Source: Gammaproteobacteria bacterium (GTDB lineage Bacteria; Pseudomonadota; Gammaproteobacteria; UBA1113). From it: 42,123 nt of DNA. The position numbers and the translations under genes are program-made. Position 1 is the first letter of the stretch; the number at the start of each line of letters is the position of its first letter. Below the pieces are notes generated by a model. The model was not told where the DNA came from and made no database searches. It saw nothing but the letters and a program-made list of their open reading frames with translations. Positions 34,657 to 42,123 of this stretch are shown in pieces. Where the stretch lies: positions 1 to 42,123 of the forward strand of contig JAJFKI010000083.1 of the NCBI GenBank assembly GCA_021773295.1. The letters run 5' to 3'.

Positions 34657-35808
34657 ATGGCGGACTTACCTTTAAATAATATTTTAATCTTAGATTTAAC
34701 GCGGGTACTCTCAGGTCCATTTTGTACCATGAATTTACACAACCTCGGAGCGCGCGTGATTAAAATCGAAAAACCACCTGTGGGAGATGATTCACGCACT
34801 TACCCACCCTTTCAAGAAAAAACACCTATCCCTTTTCACGCCATTAACCATGGCAAGGAAAGCATTGCCCTTGATATTAAAAACAATGAAAAAGACCGAG
34901 AAGTGTTTAATGCCTTATTGCAAAAAGCAGACGTATTAATCGAAAACTTTACACCAGGTTTTATGAAATCCATTGGCTATGACTGGTCTGCGGTAAAAGC
35001 AATTAACCCTAATATTATTTATGCGTCTATCTCTGGTTTTGGTCATACAGGTCCAAACTCTAATCGTGCCTGTTATGACTTAGTCACCCAAGGTCTGAGT
35101 GGTTTAATGAGTATCACTGGCCATCCACAAGATAAACCGGTAAAAGTGGGCACGGAAATCGCTGATATTATTTCTGGCATTTACGCCGCGCTTGGTATCA
35201 ATGCCGCGCTTTATCAAAGGACACAAACTGGTGTAGGCTCACACATTGACATTGCCATGCTGGATTGCTTAGTGGCCCTATTGCCTACAACCATCAGCCC
35301 TGCATCTGCTACTGGTCTCATTCCTCATGCCATTGGTAATCGTCACCCATTATTAGCACCCTTTGACGTTTACTTTACTCAAGATGATCCCATTTCTATT
35401 TGCATCGGTAACGATAACCTCTTCGCAAAATTATGCGATGCCATGGGCCGTCCGGATCTCGCTGGTGACGAACGCTTTAGTACCAATCCGGCCCGTGTTA
35501 AAAATGTCGAAGAATTAACGACTCTGTTAAATGGTGCCCTTGCGAAAAAAACCGCAAAAGAATGGCTAGAATACTTCGAAGAAAAACACATCCCCGCAGG
35601 TCCTATCAATACAGTGGATCAAATGTTAGAAGACAAACAATTAAAAGCAAGAAACATGCTCCTGTCTTTCGCCGATGGCTTTCTAGGCAACACCAAAGTA
35701 CCAGGAAACCCCATCAAATTCTCAGACACCGAAGATCGCTGTCAATTAAACCGTGGCCCCAGAATCGGCGAACACACAGAAAGTATTTTGAAAGAATTAG
35801 GATTGTAA
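34657..35808 (+). CDS. Class III (CaiB/BaiF) CoA-transferase
   Basis: 383 residues from ATG 34657, with TTGGAG 6 nt upstream. N-terminal LDLTRVLSGPFCTMNLHNLGARVIKIE and GHTGPNSNRACYDLV are CaiB/BaiF signatures; the catalytic aspartate lies in EIADIISGIYAA, at the position of Asp169 in formyl-CoA transferase. C-terminal EYFEEKHIPAGPINTVDQML is typical. It moves CoA between carboxylic acids; the acid is not readable. Its place behind hutU suggests a role in amino-acid or acyl breakdown. Its end overlaps the facing permease gene by 12 bp. Confidence 0.9.
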   Translation: MADLPLNNILILDLTRVLSGPFCTMNLHNLGARVIKIEKPPVGDDSRTYPPFQEKTPIPFHAINHGKESIALDIKNNEKDREVFNALLQKADVLIENFTPGFMKSIGYDWSAVKAINPNIIYASISGFGHTGPNSNRACYDLVTQGLSGLMSITGHPQDKPVKVGTEIADIISGIYAALGINAALYQRTQTGVGSHIDIAMLDCLVALLPTTISPASATGLIPHAIGNRHPLLAPFDVYFTQDDPISICIGNDNLFAKLCDAMGRPDLAGDERFSTNPARVKNVEELTTLLNGALAKKTAKEWLEYFEEKHIPAGPINTVDQMLEDKQLKARNMLLSFADGFLGNTKVPGNPIKFSDTEDRCQLNRGPRIGEHTESILKELGL

Positions 35809-37212
35809 ATCAGAATGACGATCACGATAGTCTCGCTTCGCCAATTGATAGCAATAAATCACTAACCCAACAAACATCCAACCAAAAAATCTAAGCCATG
35901 TCACCCATGGTAAATTCAACATTAAATACAAACAAAAAACAATCCCAATGCAAGGCATAATATACCCGCCGGGCACCTTAAAAGGACGGGGCAACTCTGG
36001 ATGCGTTTTTCGCATAACGATGGTCCCCACGTTTACAAATAAAAATGCTGCCAAGGTCCCAATATTAACCATTTCTGCCACGACGGTGATATGAAAAAAT
36101 CCCGCAAACACAGAGATAAGACAACCCGCTAATAAAATGATCCGTGCCGGTGTTTTAGTGCGCGGGTTTAACTTGGACATACGGTGCGGTAACAAACGAT
36201 CTCGTGACATGGCAAGGATAATTCGTGACAAACCATAAAACATGACTAACATCACCGTGGTTAACCCCGCAAGCGCACCTACGGCAATCACGCTGGCCAT
36301 CATCGGATAACCTAGACGCAGTAAAACATTTGCCACAGGTGATTCCGTGTTAAGTGTTGCGTAGGGCACCGCTAGTGTCAAAACACTGGCAACTAAAATA
36401 TAAATACCCGTACATATGATCAAAGAAGCAATAATACCCCGAGGCATATCACGCTGCGGATGATGCGCTTCTTCAGCCGCCGTGGAAATAGCATCAAACC
36501 CAATGTAAGCAAAAAAGATAAGCGCTGCCCCATTTACCACACCTTGCCAACCGAAAGGCATGAAGTTTTCCCAATGTTCAAAATTAATATGGTTACCTGC
36601 AATGACTAGAAACAAGAAAATAGTAATAACTTTGACGAATACGATGATTGCATTAAAACGTACGCTGGCTTTAATTCCAATGGCTAATAAACTCGCCAAA
36701 GCTAAAACAATGATCACTGCTGGTAAATTTATTATGCCACCCTGACTAGGATCTTTAATCAGTAGCATCGGCAAATGCATCCCCAGTGCATTGAGAATAT
36801 CATTAAAATAAGCCGCCCAGCCGATTGCCACCGCAGCTACCGCAATGCCATATTCTAAAATTAAATCCCAACCAATCATCCAGGCAAAGATTTCTCCAAA
36901 ACCAGCATAAGCATACCCATAAGCACTGCCGCAGCCACCAATAGATGAGGATAGTTCCGCATAAGATAGCGCTGAAAATAAACAAGCAAAACTGGCTAAG
37001 ATAAAAGAAAGTGTAATTGCGGGCCCCGCCTGGGTAGCAGCAACGACGCCCGTTAATATGAAAATACCAGCTCCGATAATGGCGCCAATCCCGAGGAGCG
37101 TTAAATCAAAGGCACCTAAACACTTTTCTAAATGCTCATGGGGCATCATTTCATCAAGTGTTTTTGTAATCAGTTTTTTATTGAGAATGCGCTTACGATC
37201 GAAAATGCTCAC
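35797..37212 (-). CDS. APC-family amino acid permease (CAT-like)
   Basis: 471 residues from GTG at 37212, chosen because a perfect AAGGAGG site sits 5-6 nt upstream; an upstream ATG at 37260 would add 16 residues without one. Twelve membrane helices. LTLLGIGAIIGAGIFILTG (helix 1, substrate-backbone Gly motif), YAELSSSIGGCGSAYGYAYAGFGE and AYIGFDAISTAAEE are those of bacterial cationic/branched amino acid transporters of the YfnA/CAT type. Probably an uptake system for amino acids as carbon source. Substrate uncertain. Confidence 0.9.
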   Translation of the reverse strand: MSIFDRKRILNKKLITKTLDEMMPHEHLEKCLGAFDLTLLGIGAIIGAGIFILTGVVAATQAGPAITLSFILASFACLFSALSYAELSSSIGGCGSAYGYAYAGFGEIFAWMIGWDLILEYGIAVAAVAIGWAAYFNDILNALGMHLPMLLIKDPSQGGIINLPAVIIVLALASLLAIGIKASVRFNAIIVFVKVITIFLFLVIAGNHINFEHWENFMPFGWQGVVNGAALIFFAYIGFDAISTAAEEAHHPQRDMPRGIIASLIICTGIYILVASVLTLAVPYATLNTESPVANVLLRLGYPMMASVIAVGALAGLTTVMLVMFYGLSRIILAMSRDRLLPHRMSKLNPRTKTPARIILLAGCLISVFAGFFHITVVAEMVNIGTLAAFLFVNVGTIVMRKTHPELPRPFKVPGGYIMPCIGIVFCLYLMLNLPWVTWLRFFGWMFVGLVIYCYQLAKRDYRDRHSDLQS

Positions 37213-37578
37213 TGAACCCTCCTTGTAATGAGTGACACTAATTCTGTATGCTCCAATCAATACAATCTTCTTACAGATACTGTTTGAAGTGCGATTGGCA
37301 TATACCTCGTCTATTCAATCACATATGAGGAAAAGATACTACCCTAAGAAGATCGATAGAATTAATTTAATATCAACAAAAACATTACGATGCCATAAAT
37401 TAACGCCTTGCTCACCATCATTGGCAACATCAGTACCCAACCCTAAAAATTTTAATGGTTGTAAAATGCCTATGTTACTGATTTTATGATGATTATCCAT
37501 GCTCTAAAAAATGTTTTTGTTTCTTATAATCTCAATATAGCGACTATACTTAATGTTGAGTATTGCGAGAGGATTATT
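37213..37578. other. Permease / RR-EAL divergent gap with repeat copy F
   Basis: No gene seen. Contains repeat copy F at 37282-37304 and a TATAAT hexamer at 37525-37530 on the plus strand, 48 nt before the RR-EAL start, lacking a good -35 at 16-18 nt. The ribosome site GAGAGG (37567-37572) lies 6 nt before ATG 37579. Confidence 0.4.
37282..37304 (-). repeat. Palindromic repeat, copy F (one end only)
   Basis: GTTTGAAGTGCGATTGGCAT followed by ATA is the complement form of the terminal repeat (copy B right end reads TTTTGAAGTACGATGGGTAT then A), with a few differences. Confidence 0.5.
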
Positions 37579-38778
37579 ATGAACAATAATAAATCGTTAA
37601 GCATTTTAGTAATTGATGATGATGATATTATACTGAAGTTAGTCGCTACGGCATTAATAAAAGAAGGTTATCACAACCTTAAAACCACGAGTCATGGCCG
37701 CCATGCACTTGCGCTCATCGACAGTGCGCCTGAGGATATAGATCTCCTATTATGTGATTTAAACATGCCAGAAATTGATGGCATTGAGATTTTAAGACAC
37801 TTAGGCATTGAAAAATTTTCTGGTGCCATAATTTTATTTAGTGGGGAAAATAAACAGGTATTAGAAATCGCTGAAACTATTGCAAAAAATTATAAACTCA
37901 ATTTATTGGGTTCAGTTCAAAAGCCTCTTGAAATAAAAAAACTCCATGATCTTATCTATAAGCTAACAATAACTCCTAACGCAACGCCTACTAATAAACC
38001 TAAAATTAGAATCGATATTAAGCAATTAAAACTCGCGCTCGAGAATGATGAAATTGTTCCATTTTACCAAGCGCGAGTGTCTACGAATACTCGAGAAATT
38101 ATGGGGGTTGAATCCTTAGCACGCTGGCAACATCCCGATTATGGTATTTTATCACCCTTTCGTTTTATTACCCTGGCTGAACAAAATGACTTGATTGACT
38201 TAGTCACCGCAGCAATGGTAAGACATACTATTGCACAGTTACAACAATGGCATCAACAAGACTTAAAGATTCATGCCTCTATTAACTTTTCAGGAAAATT
38301 ATTCCCTCGTCTTGACTTGCCGGAACACATCGAGTCATTGTTAGTTGATGCCGGATTACCTCAAGACTGTCTTATAATAGAGATTACTGAAAATCAATTA
38401 TTAGCAAATTTTCCAACTGCGCTAGAAATTGTTAGCCGCATGAGCTTAAAACACTTTCGTATTTCTATTGATGACTTTGGAACAGGACACTTTTCTACAC
38501 AACAACTAGAACAACTACCTTTTAATGAGTTGAAAATTGATCAGCAATTCGTGGTTAATGCAAGCAAGAGCAGAAGTTCCATGGCAATACTAGAAGCAAG
38601 TATAAGTTTAGCAAAAAGACTCAATATGATGACCGTAGCTGAAGGCGTGGAAACACAAGCACAATGGGATTTAGTGTCCCGCTTGGGCTGTGATATGGTG
38701 CAGGGGTATTTAATTAGTAAACCACTTCCTGCCGATGAATTTACTACTTGGGCCAAAGACTATCAAGCGTCATTATAG
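37579..38778 (+). CDS. Response regulator with EAL phosphodiesterase domain
   Basis: 399 residues from ATG 37579 (GAGAGG 6 nt upstream). A receiver domain at 8-125 with the acidic pocket IDDDD and phospho-acceptor Asp in LLLCDLNMPEIDG; then an EAL domain from about 150. All metal and catalytic positions look present: E in VESLARW (ESL instead of EAL), N in INFS, E in IEITE, DD in DDFGTG, K in LKID, E in AEGVE and Q in QGY. So it is probably an active c-di-GMP phosphodiesterase controlled by a sensor kinase not seen here. It faces putA with only 4 bp between stops. Confidence 0.92.
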   Translation: MNNNKSLSILVIDDDDIILKLVATALIKEGYHNLKTTSHGRHALALIDSAPEDIDLLLCDLNMPEIDGIEILRHLGIEKFSGAIILFSGENKQVLEIAETIAKNYKLNLLGSVQKPLEIKKLHDLIYKLTITPNATPTNKPKIRIDIKQLKLALENDEIVPFYQARVSTNTREIMGVESLARWQHPDYGILSPFRFITLAEQNDLIDLVTAAMVRHTIAQLQQWHQQDLKIHASINFSGKLFPRLDLPEHIESLLVDAGLPQDCLIIEITENQLLANFPTALEIVSRMSLKHFRISIDDFGTGHFSTQQLEQLPFNELKIDQQFVVNASKSRSSMAILEASISLAKRLNMMTVAEGVETQAQWDLVSRLGCDMVQGYLISKPLPADEFTTWAKDYQASL

Positions 38779-38782
38779 TCCT

Positions 38783-41700
38783 CTATCCTAATTCTTCTTC
38801 ATCACACAAAGACATTAACGTCGCATTACCACCAGCGGCAGTGGTATTGATAGAAACGGTACGTTCCGTACATAACCTAAATAAATAATGAGGGCCACCG
38901 GCTTTAGGTCCAGTCCCTGACAATCCTTCGCCACCGAAGGGTTGTACCCCGACCACGGCGCCAATCATATTACGGTTAACGTAAGTATTTCCAACCTTAA
39001 TGCGTTGTGCGATGTCGCTCACCTTGCTTTCAATACGTGAGCGGATCCCTAAGGTCAGACCATAACCAGTTTCATTAATTGCATCAATGACTTTGTCTAA
39101 TTGCTGCCCTTCATAACGTATCACGTGTAGAATTGGGCCAAAGACTTCCCGTTCTAATAAGGACAAGTCTGCAATTTCATAAGCAGTTGGAGCAACAAAC
39201 GTTCCTTGTTCATGTTGTTTGGTGAGTTTCACTTGATATAAAAGTTTACCGTTGTTTTTTAAGTATTCCAGATGTTGATCGAGTGTTTCTTTCGCAGACT
39301 TATCAATCACGGGGCCAACATCTGTGCTCAGTAATGACGGAATACCTAAGTTTATTTCTGCCATCGCACCTTGTAACATTTTTAATAATTTATCCGCTAC
39401 CACATCTTGCACGAATAACACGCGTAACGCTGAACAACGTTGACCGGCACTACCAAAAGCGGATTGAATGATATCCACCACGGCTTGTTCTGGTAATGTC
39501 GTTGAATCCACAATCATAGCATTTTGCCCGCCGGTTTCTGCAATGAAGGGGACTATTGGCCCAGGACGATTTGCCAAACTTTTATTAATACCACGCGCCG
39601 TTTGTGTAGAACCGGTAAACATCACACCTTTTACACGCGGATCGGCCACTAACATCGCACCTACTACGGCACCACTGCCTGGCAGTAGTTGCAAGACATT
39701 GACCGGAATGCCGGCTTGATGAAATAACGTAACAGCAGCGGCTGCAATCAATGGTGTTTGCACTGAGGGTTTCGTAATAACAGGATTACCCACTGCTAAG
39801 GCGGCGCTGATTTGCCCCAAAAATATCGCCAAGGGAAAATTCCACGGACTAATACAGGCAATCACACCGCGTCCGTGTAAATATAACTGGTTGAGTTCAC
39901 CCGTTGGCCCTGGCATGATTTTCGGCTCAGCGAAATGTTCTTTTGCTTCAGCAGCATAATAACGACAAAAATCAATTGCTTCCCTAACTTCAGACAACGC
40001 ATCATCAATGGTTTTACCTGCTTCTTTAACCAGTATCGCCATTAAATTAGCACGTTGCTGCTCTAGCAAGTCTGCCATATTCTCTAAACATTTTGCCCGC
40101 ACTACCGCTGGCGTGTTATTCCACTGATCAGCACTCGCTGTTGCTAATTGTAATGCCTGTTCAACGTCCTCTTCAGTTGCTCTCGTTACTTTCCCCACTT
40201 TTTGTTGCCTGTCATAAGGACAAAACATTTCTTGTGGATTGCTCGTATTCATCACACCGCCAATAATAGGCCCTGCTTCCCAGGTATCACTCAGTGCTTG
40301 CTGCATACGTTCTTGTAAACGCTTTAAGCTTTGCCAATTCGTCAAATCAATACCGCGTGAATTTTTGCGCCGCTCACCATAGAGGTTAATGGGCAAGGGG
40401 ATTTTGGGGTGCGGCTTATTCGCATATTGTTCCACTTTACAGACATAGTCCATGACTAAGCTTTCTAAGGGTTGTTTGGCATCAACGATACGATTTACAA
40501 ATGACGTATTGGCACCATTTTCTAATAAACGTCTGACTAAATATGCTAAGAGATCTTCATGACACCCTACCGGTGCATAAATACGGCAAGGGTGATTCAT
40601 TTTATCTTTACCTACAATTTCGTCATACAACGATTGTCCCATGCCATGCAAACATTGAAATTCAAAATCGCGGCGTTTGCCCACCAACTCCAACACTGTG
40701 GCAACACTATTGGCATTGTGTGTGGCAAACATAGGGTAAAAAGCATCATCATGTTTTAATATTTTTTTTGCGCAAGCAAGAAACGATATATCAGTAGTAT
40801 TCTTACGAGTAAACACCGGATAACTACTCAAACCTAATTCCTGACTCAATTTAATTTCCGTATCCCAATAGGCACCTTTAATTAATCGCACCATCAAGCG
40901 TCGTTTATTGCGCTTGGATAAATCCGTTAACCAATCAATCAATGGCATGGCGCGTTTTTGATAAGATTGCACCGCTAGGCCAAAGCCTTCCCAGCCCTTT
41001 AGTGCGCTATCAGAAAATACGTTTTCAATAATATCTAGCGACAAATCTAGTTTATCCGCTTCTTCAGCATCAATGGTGAGCCCTAAATCTTGTTCCTTGG
41101 CTGCTAATACCAATTCAAATAATTTTGGCAGAATTTGTTCTAATACTTTTTCTCTCTGAGCAAATTCATACCGCGGGTGTAGTGCAGATAATTTAATAGA
41201 AATCCCAGCACCGGCTATTGGCCCTAAACCCTTCGCATTCTTACCGATGGCCTGGATAGCATTATGATACGCTTCATAATAGCCCTTGGCATCTTCTGCC
41301 GTGCGCGCAGCTTCGCCTAACATATCATAGGAGTAACGATAGCCTTGTTTTTCTAATTCTTTGGCGCGTTTCAAGGCTTCTTTAATATTGCGTCCCATAA
41401 CAAATTGTTTGCCTAGAATTTTCATGGCATAGGTCACAGCTTTACGAATAAAGGGTTCACCGCCACGTTTGATAATACGCTTCATGGTTTCGTCTAAGCG
41501 TTGTTGCGGTGCATCTTCCCAACGATAAATTTTTCCCGTTAACATTAAACCCCAGGTTGCGGCGTTCACAAAAGACGAATTACTTTTGCCCATATGCGTT
41601 CCCCAATCAGCCATGGCAATTTTATCTTTAATCAAACTATCCACGGTTTCTTTATCGGGAATTCTCAGTAATGCTTCCGCCATACACATTAAGGCAATGC

Positions 41701-41941
41701 CTTCTTCGGTGGATAAATCATATTGATGTAAAAATGCATCCAAACCACTGCCTTTCATGCGTTTCTCTCGCACGCTACTGATGAGTTCTCGTGCTTGAAT
41801 TTTGATGCTTTGTAAGCTTTTAGCAGGCAGGCGTGCGGCTTCTATCAAACCCTCGATACAAGTGGTTTCATCCATACGATACGCTCTAGTAATCGTTTGA
41901 CGCAGCAAGGATTCTTCTGGAATGTCTTTTTCGAATATCAT
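38783..41941 (-). CDS. putA: Bifunctional proline dehydrogenase / P5C dehydrogenase (short PutA)
   Basis: 1052 residues. N-terminal arm and FAD-dependent proline dehydrogenase barrel (about 60-480: GAYWDTEIK, MFATHNANSVATVLE, FQCLHGMGQSLYDEI), then the NAD-dependent aldehyde dehydrogenase half (about 555-1030: SPWNFPLAIFLGQI, FTGSTQTARGI, E in IAETGGQNAMI, catalytic Cys in AGQRCSALR, PFGGEGLSGTGPKAGG). It oxidises proline to glutamate in two channelled steps and passes electrons to quinone. The ribbon-helix-helix repressor domain of E. coli PutA (1320 residues) is missing, so it does not regulate itself that way. ATG at 41941 with AGGGGA upstream. Confidence 0.97.
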   Translation of the reverse strand: MIFEKDIPEESLLRQTITRAYRMDETTCIEGLIEAARLPAKSLQSIKIQARELISSVREKRMKGSGLDAFLHQYDLSTEEGIALMCMAEALLRIPDKETVDSLIKDKIAMADWGTHMGKSNSSFVNAATWGLMLTGKIYRWEDAPQQRLDETMKRIIKRGGEPFIRKAVTYAMKILGKQFVMGRNIKEALKRAKELEKQGYRYSYDMLGEAARTAEDAKGYYEAYHNAIQAIGKNAKGLGPIAGAGISIKLSALHPRYEFAQREKVLEQILPKLFELVLAAKEQDLGLTIDAEEADKLDLSLDIIENVFSDSALKGWEGFGLAVQSYQKRAMPLIDWLTDLSKRNKRRLMVRLIKGAYWDTEIKLSQELGLSSYPVFTRKNTTDISFLACAKKILKHDDAFYPMFATHNANSVATVLELVGKRRDFEFQCLHGMGQSLYDEIVGKDKMNHPCRIYAPVGCHEDLLAYLVRRLLENGANTSFVNRIVDAKQPLESLVMDYVCKVEQYANKPHPKIPLPINLYGERRKNSRGIDLTNWQSLKRLQERMQQALSDTWEAGPIIGGVMNTSNPQEMFCPYDRQQKVGKVTRATEEDVEQALQLATASADQWNNTPAVVRAKCLENMADLLEQQRANLMAILVKEAGKTIDDALSEVREAIDFCRYYAAEAKEHFAEPKIMPGPTGELNQLYLHGRGVIACISPWNFPLAIFLGQISAALAVGNPVITKPSVQTPLIAAAAVTLFHQAGIPVNVLQLLPGSGAVVGAMLVADPRVKGVMFTGSTQTARGINKSLANRPGPIVPFIAETGGQNAMIVDSTTLPEQAVVDIIQSAFGSAGQRCSALRVLFVQDVVADKLLKMLQGAMAEINLGIPSLLSTDVGPVIDKSAKETLDQHLEYLKNNGKLLYQVKLTKQHEQGTFVAPTAYEIADLSLLEREVFGPILHVIRYEGQQLDKVIDAINETGYGLTLGIRSRIESKVSDIAQRIKVGNTYVNRNMIGAVVGVQPFGGEGLSGTGPKAGGPHYLFRLCTERTVSINTTAAGGNATLMSLCDEEELG

Positions 41942-41997
41942 GCAATTGGTCCCCTATGATTAAAATATTTGCGAAACAGGCTATCATCACCGGATTA

Positions 41998-42123
41998 TAT
42001 ACCCGTCACACTTCAAAATGCGAGATTTAGGCGATTTGATTTTTGTTCCCGTGCAGGCTTTGAAATGCAGGTAATAGCCGGTCTATTGACAAATTTCAAA
42101 GCCTGTACGGGGGCAAAAAGCAA
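41998..42123 (+). repeat. Palindromic repeat, copy G (cut by window end)
   Basis: TATACCCGTCACACTTCAAA left end, then GATTTAGGCGATTTGAT, and an inner stem GCAGGCTTTGAAAT paired with ATTTCAAAGCCTGT around GCAGGTAATAGCCGGTCTATTGACAA-like centre (close to copy B). The right end lies outside the window. It sits 57 bp upstream of putA. Confidence 0.85.

Noticed and set aside
1..42123. CRISPR array, tRNA or rRNA genes
   Set aside because: No regularly spaced short repeats with unique spacers and no cloverleaf or rRNA-like sequence were seen by eye on either strand.

Overview
The window looks like chromosomal DNA of an AT-rich gammaproteobacterium of the Legionella/Coxiella/Berkiella type, probably one that lives inside eukaryotic cells. 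The housekeeping proteins (AceE, AceF, LpdA, RimI, AmpD/AmpE, short PutA, HutU, CydAB) are gammaproteobacterial in form. They are interleaved with an ankyrin protein, an F-box/DUF4116 protein, a CsrA with a divergent phage-type repressor, and three large proteins I cannot assign that have the build of secreted effectors. The assignment rests on protein recognition by eye; no database was searched.

Layout. 1-3.2 kb: the end of an ATP-grasp ligase gene (cut by the window edge) overlaps an alanine-dehydrogenase/carboxyethylornithine-synthase-like gene, and a POT/MFS transporter faces them. 3.2-7 kb: a minus-strand set (XRE/S24-like repressor, ankyrin protein, transporter) diverges from csrA, a 34-residue membrane peptide and a 119-residue protein; an AAA/DUF4143 ATPase faces these. 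7.2-15 kb: hipA-hipB in reversed order, with hipA cut by a repeat element; orphan proteins of 794, 465 and 514 residues; a 45-residue secreted or membrane peptide; rimI; and a cluster of DnaA-box-like motifs. 15-21 kb: the pyruvate dehydrogenase operon aceE-aceF-lpdA. 21.6-24.8 kb: the cyanide-insensitive-type bd oxidase cydA-cydB plus a small DUF2474-like subunit, then a metaxin-type GST. 25-31 kb: plsC, the F-box/DUF4116 gene, ampD-ampE and a CPA2 antiporter. 31.2-42 kb: a membrane-anchored WD40 protein, a small unknown, hutU plus a class III CoA-transferase, an APC permease, a receiver-EAL protein and putA.

The most distinctive non-coding signal is a dispersed, almost fully palindromic element. 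One copy is complete (about 165 bp, 26-bp terminal inverted repeats) and six are partial. Two copies have inner stems of different sequence that both still pair, which suggests the hairpin is maintained. One copy sits at the hipA/orf794 junction and supplies the apparent start of hipA and the last codons of its neighbour.

How the parts fit: PDH, bd oxidase, PutA, HutU and the permease fit a bacterium living on amino acids with a low-oxygen respiratory branch. The ankyrin, F-box and orphan proteins look like host-directed functions. The left edge may be the end of a small amino-acid-derived metabolite cluster with its own transporter and regulator.
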